The notes below the pieces were generated by a model that made no database searches, had not been told where the DNA came from, and saw only the letters and a list, made by a program, of their open reading frames with translations. A stretch of 64,000 bases of DNA from Saitoella complicata NRRL Y-17804 (taxonomy: Eukaryota; Ascomycota; Saitoellomycetes; Saitoellales; Saitoellaceae): positions 124,001-188,000 of the forward strand of contig NW_017566992.1 in the NCBI RefSeq assembly GCF_001661265.1, given 5' to 3'. Made by a program: the position numbers and the translations under genes. Below are positions 55,725-64,000 of this stretch, one piece after another (the stretch's first letter is position 1; the number at the start of each line of letters is the position of its first letter).

Positions 55725-57848
55725 ATGGCACTCGACATCCTCGATCTCGTCATTGTATGCGTCGTAGGTCTCGCCACCCTCGCGTACTTCACCAAAGGCA
55801 CGCTCTGGGCAAAACCCAAGGCGGCCAAGACATACGGTAATGGCACAGCCGCGACTCCATATGCGGGCGGTGCGAAGAAGGCGAAGAGAACGAGGAATAT
55901 CGTGGAGAAGATGGAGCAGTCTGACAAGAACGTCGTCGTCTTCTACGGCTCCCAAACCGGAACCGCGGAGGATTATGCGTCTAGGTTGGCGAAAGAGGGA
56001 CATGCGCGCTTCGGACTGAAGACCATGACTGCCGACTTGGAGGATTATGATATCGAGTACCTTGACACTTTCCCGGAGGAGAAGTTGGCGATTTTCGTGT
56101 TGGCGACGTATGGGGAGGGCGAGCCGACTGATAACGCGGTGGAGTTTTATAATTTCGTGAGGGATGAGAGCTCTGCTTTCTCCGAGGGTGGGTCAGCAGA
56201 CGAAAAGCCTTTGCAGAAGATGAAATATGTTGCGTTTGGGTTGGGGAATAGGACGTATGAGCATTACAACGCCATGGTCCGTCAAGTCGACGAGGCTCTC
56301 ACCCGTCTTGGAGCCAAGCGTATCGGTATGGCTGGAGAGGGTGATGATGGTGATGGTACCATGGAAGAGGACTTTCTCGGGTGGAAAGATGGGATGTGGG
56401 AGGCCGTCGCCGCTGAGCTTGGGTTGGAGGAGCATGAGGCGTTGTATGAGCCCACTCTGCAGGTCACTGAGCAGCCTACATTGAGTGTCGCTGACGATAC
56501 CGTTTATGTCGGTGAGCCTAGCAAGCATCATTTGGGTTCGAAGCATGTTGGACCGTATAATGCGCACAACCCCTACGTGGCTGCTATCACGACTTCGAAG
56601 GAGTTGTTCAAGACGAAGGATAGGAACTGTTTGCATATGGAGATTGACTTGGGTGAGTCGGGGTTGAAGTACACTACTGGTGACCATATCGCCGTGTGGC
56701 CTACCAATGCTGATCAGGAGGTCGATCGTTTCTTGGCTGTACTTGGATTGACTGAGAGGCGTCACACCGTTATCTCCGTGACTGCTTTGGACTCTACCAC
56801 CAAGATCCCTCTCCCGTCTCCTTCTACCTACGACGCTATCCCGAGATATTACCTTGAGATCTGCGCACCTGTCTCTCGTCAGTTCTTGTCTACCCTCGCT
56901 CAGTTCGCTCCCACCGAACAGGCAAAGGCTGCTCTCGTCAAGCTTGGATCCGACAAGGAGTACTTCAAATCTCGTGTCGCTGACCGTTACTGCAACATTG
57001 CTCAGGTTATGGAGATGGTCGCTCGTGGCCACACTTGGGCCAGCGTTCCCTTCTCCCTCTGGATCGAGAACTTGGTTCATCTCCAGCCTCGATTCTACTC
57101 TATCTCCTCTTCTTCTTTGCTTTCTCCTCGCACAATCAGCATCACTGCAGTCGTGGAGCGCAAGGCTCCTATGAGTGTTTCGGGTCCTGACCACGAGAGT
57201 ATGTTACACGGTGTCACGACCAACTACCTCCTCGCCCTCAAGCGCAGGCAGCACGGTGACGAGCAGCCTGAGTTGAACGGAAAGACTTACGCCATCACTG
57301 GCCCGCGTAACAAGTACGACGGCATTCACGTCCCCGTACACACCCGTCATTCAAACTTCAAACTTCCCATGGACACCTCTAAGCCCGTCATCATGATTGG
57401 TCCTGGTACCGGTGTCGCTCCCTTCCGCGGCTTCGTCGCTGAGCGCGCTCACCAGGCTTCGGCTTTGGGCAAGACGGTCGGAAAGACTGTTCTCTTCTAC
57501 GGATGCAGAAGACGTGATGAGGACTTCATGTACGAGGACGAGTGGCCCGAGTACCAGAAAGCCCTCGGCGACAGCTTCGAGATGATCACTGCTTTCTCGC
57601 GTGAGGACGCTACCAAGAAGACATACGTCCAGCACCTCTTGTGGGAAAAGGCTGAGGAAGTCGATGCGTTGTTGAAGCAGGGTGCGTACTTGTACGTCTG
57701 CGGTGACGCTGCGCATATGGCACGAGATGTTCAGGCAACGCTCGTGAGGATCTTTGAGAAGTGTAGGGGTTTGGAGACGAAGAAGGCTGAGGATTTGGTT
57801 AAGCAGATGAGGAATGGCGCCAAGTACCAGGAGGATGTCTGGTCGTAA
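55725..57848 (+). CDS. NCP1: NADPH-cytochrome P450 reductase
   Basis: One exon, 707 residues. The enzyme passes electrons from NADPH to microsomal P450s and other acceptors. An N-terminal membrane anchor is at about 5-25 (LDLVIVCVVGLATLAYF). FMN-binding motifs are VVFYGSQTGTAEDYAS and LATYGEGEPTDNA. The FAD site is PRFYSISSS. The NADPH site is MIGPGTGVAPFRGFVAER, followed by LFYGCRRRDEDFMYEDEW. The C-terminal EDVWS, with a tryptophan stacking on the flavin, is canonical. All cofactor motifs are intact. Codon use is noticeably more C-ending (TCC, CTC, CGT) than in neighbours, which suggests strong expression. Confidence 0.97.
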   Translation: MALDILDLVIVCVVGLATLAYFTKGTLWAKPKAAKTYGNGTAATPYAGGAKKAKRTRNIVEKMEQSDKNVVVFYGSQTGTAEDYASRLAKEGHARFGLKTMTADLEDYDIEYLDTFPEEKLAIFVLATYGEGEPTDNAVEFYNFVRDESSAFSEGGSADEKPLQKMKYVAFGLGNRTYEHYNAMVRQVDEALTRLGAKRIGMAGEGDDGDGTMEEDFLGWKDGMWEAVAAELGLEEHEALYEPTLQVTEQPTLSVADDTVYVGEPSKHHLGSKHVGPYNAHNPYVAAITTSKELFKTKDRNCLHMEIDLGESGLKYTTGDHIAVWPTNADQEVDRFLAVLGLTERRHTVISVTALDSTTKIPLPSPSTYDAIPRYYLEICAPVSRQFLSTLAQFAPTEQAKAALVKLGSDKEYFKSRVADRYCNIAQVMEMVARGHTWASVPFSLWIENLVHLQPRFYSISSSSLLSPRTISITAVVERKAPMSVSGPDHESMLHGVTTNYLLALKRRQHGDEQPELNGKTYAITGPRNKYDGIHVPVHTRHSNFKLPMDTSKPVIMIGPGTGVAPFRGFVAERAHQASALGKTVGKTVLFYGCRRRDEDFMYEDEWPEYQKALGDSFEMITAFSREDATKKTYVQHLLWEKAEEVDALLKQGAYLYVCGDAAHMARDVQATLVRIFEKCRGLETKKAEDLVKQMRNGAKYQEDVWS

Positions 57849-58079
57849 GCTACGACAGAGGGTTATACAGGCGGGGATGGGGGTGCATTCAAGAACATTC
57901 ATTATACGCGGGAGTTTTCTGTTACGTGTGGCATGGCATATGATTTCCCAATAGAACAACTAATTCTGGAAATAAACGGATATCTATACCCTTCGTTCAT
58001 CGTGCTTGGCTTATGATACTCCTTCATCTGAATAGGCTATGCGATGCATTCACCTTTCGCAAGCAAGATCTTTTGCAAC

Positions 58080-59411
58080 CTACGACCATTTCCGCGCCTC
58101 CATTCCCTCAGGTGGGGTAGGCGCCTGGTATTCTTTCCCAACCTCCGACCAATTCGTACTCAACTTCGTTCCCCCACTCTCGGTATAACTCTTAATCATC
58201 GCCTTCCTAGTATCCTCATCCGCATCCTTATACAACGTCTGGAACAACTGATTCAGCGCGGCATCACCAATCGGCTCTGCGTCAGGTCCCGTAGCACTAT
58301 CGAGATTCGTCGACAAACTCTCCCAGTTCTTCGGTCCGTTGCGGGACGAGGTCGGGTATGCGTGTACGGAAGCTTTGGGGTCTGGGAGGACTTCAGCCCC
58401 TTCAAGGGTCGCCCATTGCTGACCGCCCGTGGCTTTCGCGAGCTTGATTTCGATTTTTGTGGACATGACTTTATGACTGGAGTTCTCCACATCGATTTTT
58501 CCGCCTAGGGGATCGATTTCGTAGATATAGTCGGAACCGTCGGCGAGGGGGAAGCTGATGGAGAAAGTGATGGGTTGGAATTGTACAGAGACTTTGTCGG
58601 ATGGGATGCCTTTTGCGAAGAAGGTGAGATTGATGGCCGCAGGGGTTTGGTACCATTCATGGCGGACTTTCTGGGGAGCTGGGGGAACGGCGGGGGTGGA
58701 AGGAGCCGGAGCAGCTGCTGCGGTAGATGTTGCGCTGGCAGCCGAGTCTGCGGGAGTGAGTTGCTGAGCTGTGCATGGCTGTTAGCATTCGTCATTCGAT
58801 ATTGGAACAGGGACGGACCTTCGGTAGGTTGGTTGGGTTCCGTAACGTATTCCTCGACAGCAATATCTTGTCCCGGATCTGTCCATGTCAGTAATTGACT
58901 ATACATAGATATGTCGTGCACTCACTCTTAGCTAGCCCTGCTTTGGCCTTTGCCTCCCAAATCGGAATCGTCTTCTCATTTGGTAGGATTGCCTTTGCTT
59001 TGTGCAGGGTGAATTCGGCATCTGCGAAGCGGTCCATCTGAAACAAAGTGATACTGCGGTACACAGTCAGTCAAACTCCGGCGGGTTAAGGAGGAGAACC
59101 ACATACCCACGGCGCATCTGTGCCTGTCCTATCAATTCCCTCTTTCCACGAGATCTAGCGAGGAAGAGTGCTTGCTCAGCATCACGCAGTGCTTCGTCAT
59201 ATTTCTTGTCACGGCCATACGCGGTGCTCCTATCGAAAGTCGTAAGTACCAGCACCGTATTTTTTTCTCATATCAGAAACCTTTTGATGTAGTAGTCAAC
59301 TGCGGTTGGTGACTGCGCAATGGCTTCAGTATAGAGTCGGATCGCTTCAGCGTATTGAGAAGCAGAGAGAGCATCCGCTCCCTTAGCTGCCAAATCTGCT
59401 GCTGATGGCAT
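58080..59411 (-). CDS. SGT1: co-chaperone Sgt1 (TPR-CS-SGS)
   Basis: Five exons, 59411-59281, 59229-59107, 59053-58926, 58878-58819 and 58768-58080, give 376 residues. Sgt1 works with Hsp90 in kinetochore and SCF assembly. TPR repeats (about 1-130) start ADLAAKGADALSASQYAEAI and continue with YGRDKKYDEALRDAEQAL. An Ala/Pro linker precedes the CS domain (RHEWYQT to about residue 265). The SGS domain ends the protein with KSYTESGGTKLSTNW and SEVGKEY. Introns are 47-53 nt and all keep frame. Tail-to-tail arrangement with P450 reductase, with 231 bp between stops. Confidence 0.95.
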
Positions 59412-59739
59412 TGCTTCAATTGCTATACAACTGTACTGCTATAGGTGGAGGAGATCAGAGGATGGGGTGTCGTTACGATCCACGTAGGAATGTTCCTGCT
59501 GGAATTAAGGTTTAAGGGTTGCATGATCTTGCATGGCTCGCGGGAAGGCAGTCCATGAGCTGAGCGAGTAATACAGGACAGAGTATAAATCATGTTGAGT
59601 CATGTCTTTTGTTCTCCATGTTCTCTAGACAGCGAGACCTCTTTCTAAGCGATCTTTCGATGTATGCCTGGCAATGTTCCCATTCCATATGTGCCGGTTT
59701 CTCTGGTAAGGCCCCCTATGCTCCCTTCCAAACCGTCTA

Positions 59740-60585
59740 TCACTGCACCAAGTTCTGTCTTCTCATTTCCACAGCCCTTTTGTACGGCGGCGCTGTCGGC
59801 GGCTGTACAGGATCCAAACTCACTCTCTCTGCACCACCCTCAAGATGATACGTCGCATCGGAATCAGGTTGACTCAAATCACCACATGCAATAAAAGGCG
59901 CAATCCATCCTTCACTTCCTCCACTCGGCAAACTTAATGGCTTCTCCAGCGTAGGAGTGAATCCTTCTGGCGGAGTATAGTTCTCGCACACAACGAAAGC
60001 TTCCAGGGAGGATCCACGCGATGAACGAGGTTTTGCGCATGTTACACGCTCGAAAAAGACCTTCAGTTGAGCGTATAGAAGGCCGACATCACGACCACGG
60101 AAAATCTTGGCGACGAAGGTTCCTCCAGGGCGAAGGACACAGGTAGCCAAAGTAAGTGCTGCCAGCAGCAACTGAGCCTGGATGTATTCGTCCAAGTCAT
60201 GGAGACCAGTAACATCTGGTGCACCATCACATACCACCAAATCTGCTGGTTCCCCTCCAAGGTGGTGCATGACGGTTGGTAGTGTTGAAGGATGGGTAAT
60301 GTCGAGCTGTAGCGTTGTAACACCCGGTAACGGCGCCATGGGTTGCAAATCGAGCGAAACAATCGTCGGGGCTTCACCAGCAGGCACGTTCTGTGCAAGC
60401 TTCCTCGAAAGCACTTGCGACCACGACCCAGGCGCCGCACAAAGATCCACGACCCGTCTCACATCCTCGAAAAGATTGAACTCCTCGTCAAGCTGCAACA
60501 ACTTGAACGCCGACCGCGCACGCCACCCCTGCTCCTTCGCCAGACGGTAGTAAGCATCACGCTTGTCCTTACTCGACTTTCCCAT
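59740..60585 (-). CDS. TRM7: tRNA 2'-O-ribose methyltransferase Trm7/FTSJ1
   Basis: One exon, 281 residues. Trm7 methylates positions 32 and 34 of the anticodon loop of several tRNAs. The start [20 protein letters not shown] is diagnostic. The FtsJ fold shows the K-D-K-E catalytic set: Lys in [13 protein letters not shown], Asp in [18 protein letters not shown], Lys in FVAKIFRG, and Glu in SSLEAFVVC. The SAM loop is [15 protein letters not shown]. Yeast Trm7 needs partners Trm732 and Rtt10, which are not in this window. It shares a 148-bp divergent spacer with BUD22. Confidence 0.95.
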   Translation of the reverse strand: MGKSSKDKRDAYYRLAKEQGWRARSAFKLLQLDEEFNLFEDVRRVVDLCAAPGSWSQVLSRKLAQNVPAGEAPTIVSLDLQPMAPLPGVTTLQLDITHPSTLPTVMHHLGGEPADLVVCDGAPDVTGLHDLDEYIQAQLLLAALTLATCVLRPGGTFVAKIFRGRDVGLLYAQLKVFFERVTCAKPRSSRGSSLEAFVVCENYTPPEGFTPTLEKPLSLPSGGSEGWIAPFIACGDLSQPDSDATYHLEGGAERVSLDPVQPPTAPPYKRAVEMRRQNLVQ

Positions 60586-60733
60586 TTTTCTGATCGTTTT
60601 ACAGATTTTTCGGTCTTATCGGGTTGCGGAAAGCAGCTTTGACCCCGCGGCGCGGGTGGCTGGGTGCAAAGCTCGTACTTGGAAAAGTCCCGAGAGCGGT
60701 CGGCGGCCGTGAAGGCATCGAAGAGCTCGAGCA
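60586..60733. promoter_or_regulatory. bidirectional promoter region TRM7/BUD22
   Basis: 148 bp between divergent starts of two genes for RNA maturation and ribosome synthesis, so shared control is plausible. No binding motif was identified. Confidence 0.6.
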
Positions 60734-62138
60734 ATGGCAGGAAATAACCAGATGGAGACAGATGCGCACTCGGTATGGACTTGAGCTATGAATTCTATGG
60801 ACTGGTGCTCATATGTTGTTACAGCGGAAGCGGAAGAGGACGAACCTCGAGTGGGAATTGGAGCGAGTCAAGGGATACCTGGGAGAGGATCCCAAGCTGG
60901 TAAGGGTCAAGATGGCACTCGGCCGTGAACGTCACCGTCACAGGGAAGCTCCTGAGTTTTCGGATCGTCAGGCCGCAGTCAACAAAGCCAAGGAGTTGCA
61001 GAAGCAGCTCGTGGAGCAGAAAGTCTTTCACGCCAACAAGGAGGCCCTGAAGGCCTTGAAAAAGGCGAAAACCTTTGAGACTCAGAAGTTGGTGAAGAGG
61101 CTGAAGACTGCTCGTGAGGCGGAGGAGAAGGATGATGCTCAGATCCTGAGACTGGAGGCGGAGATGTCCGCGCTGAAAGAGATCGATCTTCCGAAGTTGG
61201 CCAATGTTCACATCTCAAACAAGCTGCACAAGCGTTACGACTTGGTCGAGACTGGTTCTCTTCCCGATGCTGTCGAAAACCCCTACAAGGACTCACCTGA
61301 TTCTACCAAGAACGTCATTGCGCGACTCTTCAATACCAAAGTCGTGAAGGAGGTTGCGGATACGGCTGTGGAGTCTGTTGGACGAGCAACTGGAGTCGTC
61401 GAGAAACCGAAGGCTGTGGACGAGAAGAAAGAAGCAAAAAAGGCGCGGAAGAAGGAGGCCAAGGCTAAGGCTAGGGCTGCGAAGGAAGCTACTGCGAGAG
61501 GAGAGGAGATCAGTGGTTCTGATGCGGAGGATGAGAGCGAGGGCAGTGATGAGGAGGAGGTGGAGGACTTCTTCGATATGGGTGATGCTTCGGATGAGGA
61601 GAAGGTCCCTCCTGTTAAAAAGTCTAAGAAACGCGCAGCTTCGGCCGACTTTTCAGATGAAGATTCCGCCCCTCCCGCCAAGAAGGAGAAGAAGGAGAAG
61701 AAGGCGACGAAGGAGGCCAAGCTACCAAAGAAGCCCGACTCAACTGTCTTCCTCCCATCTCTTTCTGCAGGTTACTTCTCGGGTGGATCTGATTCTGACG
61801 CTGACCGCGAATACGCCGAATTCGATAAGAAGGAGCGCAAGAACCGCATGGGTCAACGTGCTCGTCGCGCACTTGCCGAGAAGAAGTTTGGACGTCATGC
61901 GGCTCATGTCAAGAAGGAGCAGGAAGAACGTCAGAAGGAGAGGGAGGCATTCGATGAGAGGAAGAAGAAGCGTGAAGTTAGGGATACCATCAAGGCAAAG
62001 GAGTTGGCAGAGAAGGAGGCGAAGAGGAGGGAACTGGAGGCTAAGCCGGTTCACCCGTCTTGGGCTGCCAAACAGGCGCTTAAGGAGAAAGAGAAGACAA
62101 TTGTACCTTTCCAGGGTAAGAAGATTACTTTCGATTAG
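60734..62138 (+). CDS. BUD22: Bud22/SRFBP1-like rRNA processing factor
   Basis: Exons 60734-60772 and 60825-62138 give 450 residues. Bud22 is needed for 18S rRNA maturation and small-subunit assembly. The helical N-terminus has TFETQKLVKRLKTA and LEAEMSALKEIDLPKL, as in the family. A long Lys/Glu-rich and acidic central region contains a patch FFDMGDASDEEK. The C-terminus has LPSLSAGYFSGGSDSD, RKNRMGQRARRALAEKKFG, HPSWAAKQALKEKEK and the final FQGKKITFD, all signature Bud22 elements. Start MAGNNQMETDAHS from a 39-nt first exon is a guess that rests on the frame and the 52-nt intron. Confidence 0.9.
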
Positions 62139-62154
62139 ACTATAACTAGGGTAT

Positions 62155-64000
62155 TTATGGTATTCTTTCGTGTGATGGCCGGAATGGCACGCCTAATGCA
62201 TCAAAGATCTGCTCCTCCGTTTCGCTGACAACCAGCTCGCCATCTCGAAACAGTCCATGCTGATTTAACCGCATTCCCCTTTTCTTGGCCAGCAATCTCA
62301 TCGATCGGTTGAAGATGTCATTACCCGTAAAATACAGCAGTGCAGCGCCAAGTTCTTGCCACGGAACGAGCAGTATATCCAGCCTCCTGTGCTTTGCGTC
62401 GGGATCTGTTCGCTTCGCAATACCCATCCACTTGCTTCCATCCGTGTTGTGCGCCACGGCGAGATCGTGAGTGATGACTTTGCGGATCCTCAGTCTTTTC
62501 GTGAGTTTCGTAAGAACACCGCGAAGCTCGGTGATCTGAACATTGGGTTTCGTGATGATAATATCGACATCTCCACATTTCTCTGCTCCTCGACGGAACG
62601 ACCCCATGGTATGCAGCTCCAGTCCTGGATCGATTGCCCGAGCTTCGTCAATGACAAGACGTGAAATTGCAGCTGCTTCCCACCGGGGCATCTTCTCGTT
62701 CAGCTCGTCGTAGTGCTTGATCCCAACCTTCTGGTCGTACGTAGGCTTACCCCTATCAAGGACATCTTGTAACGTCTTGATGCCGGCTTGCACCCATTTC
62801 TGAGCCTGTACCGGGCCAACGCCATAGATACCTGTGAGAAGCCTTTTGGCATTGTCATCTGGGTTGTCTGTTGACTCAAGCCTTTGAAGTCTTCCGGTGG
62901 CCACAATTTCTTCGATCTTCTCCGCAATCCTCGTACCAACACCCGGTAATTTCGACGCTTGCTCAGCTGTTGCAATGAAAGTCTTCCCTTTCTTCAAAGA
63001 GGTGATGGCTTTTCTGTACCCTATGGCACGCCAGTTATCCTCGGTGTCCTCGTAATACTTCTGCATTTTCGTAAGGATGTCGATCGTTTCGTTGTTACGA
63101 TTATCGTCGTTCTCGCCGGTGTTCGCGTGCATACACTGAAAGGTCTCTTGCCATTTCGGCGTCGCGGGTATCCTTGACACGTCGCCAACTCCTTCCTCGT
63201 CCTCTTCGTCCTTCGAACTTTTCCTAGATAAACTTGGTCGGCGACTTGAGCCATCGTCTTCCAAATCGAGCGCAGCGGGGAGCTGAATTGCCTCTGCAAT
63301 GGCAGCATCAAGTGCATCGAGAGGCTTCGTTTCTCCAGCTTGTGCATCCACGGCCGTCGCCTCCATACCTTCGCGCGGAGGGTAATTCAGTGAGCCTGCT
63401 TGTGGCTTTCTAGGTGTAGGAAACTCCTCAGAACTGATGCTCGTAGTATGTTGAGACGACTCAATCTGCTTGCGCTGCCTTGGAGGCTTAAGCTGTAGTG
63501 ACTTGTCGGATTCAGGCTGCGAATGCGTTGATACCGGCGTTTCTGTAAGTAGGCCTTCAATGACGTATTGGGCTTCGTCGCATCGTACAATCCTACCCAT
63601 CATAATGCAATTAGGCGTCCAGGTAGACTTCACGACATTCACGCCAAAAGGCACATGCTCCATGCCCAACACTTTAAGGACTACGCTGCCCGGTAGCTGA
63701 GCATCCACCACGATATGCGTCACAGCTTCAGACCATTCATTGGCAATCTCTGCCCCAAACTGTTCCGCCTTATCCATCCTGGCTTTACGTGACCCACTGC
63801 GAGCATTCGGAATGAAGTACAATGTCAATCCTGAGAAAAGTTGCGGATAAGGCGAAGCTGAAGTCTTGGTTTGGTGTGCCTGCAAGGGCGTTGTTCTTTC
63901 AGGCAGAGATTTCGCCTTCTTGAGCGCCGCTGGGGTCCGCAGGGCTCTCTTCATTGCGTCCTCTTTCGTCATAAACCGTGGTGACTGCGAACTCTCAGAA
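62155..64000 (-). CDS. family X DNA polymerase (Pol4/Pol lambda-like), 5' end uncertain or beyond right edge
   Basis: About 605 residues from the ATG at 63972. The frame stays open from there to base 64000, so the true start may lie outside the window. Such polymerases fill gaps in end joining and base excision repair. A BRCT domain (about 40-140) includes LFSGLTLYFIPNA and THIVVDAQ. A Ser/Pro-rich linker follows. The helix-hairpin-helix 8-kDa region shows NWRAIGYRKAITSL, LPGVGTRIAEKIEEI and IYGVGPVQAQKW. The palm has MGSFRRGAEKCGDVDIII (the two Asp), HRRLDILLVPWQE (third Asp) and YFTGNDIFNRSMR. All three catalytic aspartates are intact. Confidence 0.93.
   Translation of the reverse strand, partial: SESSQSPRFMTKEDAMKRALRTPAALKKAKSLPERTTPLQAHQTKTSASPYPQLFSGLTLYFIPNARSGSRKARMDKAEQFGAEIANEWSEAVTHIVVDAQLPGSVVLKVLGMEHVPFGVNVVKSTWTPNCIMMGRIVRCDEAQYVIEGLLTETPVSTHSQPESDKSLQLKPPRQRKQIESSQHTTSISSEEFPTPRKPQAGSLNYPPREGMEATAVDAQAGETKPLDALDAAIAEAIQLPAALDLEDDGSSRRPSLSRKSSKDEEDEEGVGDVSRIPATPKWQETFQCMHANTGENDDNRNNETIDILTKMQKYYEDTEDNWRAIGYRKAITSLKKGKTFIATAEQASKLPGVGTRIAEKIEEIVATGRLQRLESTDNPDDNAKRLLTGIYGVGPVQAQKWVQAGIKTLQDVLDRGKPTYDQKVGIKHYDELNEKMPRWEAAAISRLVIDEARAIDPGLELHTMGSFRRGAEKCGDVDIIITKPNVQITELRGVLTKLTKRLRIRKVITHDLAVAHNTDGSKWMGIAKRTDPDAKHRRLDILLVPWQELGAALLYFTGNDIFNRSMRLLAKKRGMRLNQHGLFRDGELVVSETEEQIFDALGVPFRPSHERIP

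Noticed and set aside
1-64000. Transposons, LTR or viral relics, CRISPR arrays, bacterial-type operons or secondary-metabolite clusters.
   Set aside because: No reverse transcriptase, integrase, transposase, capsid or repeat-spacer pattern was seen in any frame, and neighbouring genes are ordinary eukaryotic housekeeping genes.

Overview
This window is nuclear DNA from a fungus. It is gene-dense, with 30 protein genes and one tRNA gene recognised on both strands. Introns are mostly 44-63 nt, with GT..AG ends and CTAAC/CTGAC-type branch sites. Several genes are typical of fungi: the Rxt2 subunit of the Sin3-Rpd3L deacetylase, the Rsc7-type remodeller subunit, Vid24/Gid4, Tap42, Mak5, Bud22 and an Ego1/LAMTOR1-like scaffold. 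Dicer is also present, so the lineage is unlikely to be one of the budding yeasts that lost RNAi. The sequence alone does not let me name the class or species. I saw no transposon, viral relic, CRISPR array or gene cluster of bacterial type. Layout, 0-20 kb: a partial HMG-box gene at the left edge (-), PRP5 helicase (+), a small SRPBCC protein (-), a PLC-X-like phosphodiesterase (+), an SPX-aspartoacylase fusion (-), MAK5 (+), a LAMTOR1/Ego1-like gene (+), an alpha/beta hydrolase with a disturbed frame (+), tRNA-Asp with a tiny intron (+), a sphingoid base kinase (+), RRP1 (-), GID4 (+), IDI1 (-) and RIO2 (+). Layout, 20-40 kb: an RBMS-like two-RRM protein (-), Dicer (+), SYO1/HEATR3 (-), MLH1 (+), DIS3/RRP44 (-), and an RSC7-like gene (+). 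Layout, 40-64 kb: a homeodomain regulator (-) with 2.5 kb of apparently non-coding DNA upstream, a HAD phosphatase (-), RXT2 (-), TRAPPC11 (+), ORC1 (-), TAP42 (+), cytochrome P450 reductase (+), SGT1 (-), TRM7 (-), BUD22 (+), and a family X DNA polymerase (-) that may run off the right edge. Many genes sit in divergent pairs with only 130-220 bp between start codons (RRP1/GID4, IDI1/RIO2, SYO1/MLH1, RXT2/TRAPPC11, ORC1/TAP42, TRM7/BUD22), so bidirectional promoters are likely. At least six genes serve ribosome or rRNA production (MAK5, RRP1, RIO2, SYO1, DIS3, BUD22), with TRM7 acting on tRNA. The rest are mostly housekeeping genes for splicing, replication, repair, trafficking, chromatin and lipid metabolism. 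The most unusual item is the gene at 6495-8512, where a complete SPX domain (the inositol-pyrophosphate/phosphate sensor module) is joined to a zinc-dependent aspartoacylase/succinylglutamate-desuccinylase-type hydrolase. All gene models were made by eye: the splice sites are inferred, and no homology search was run.
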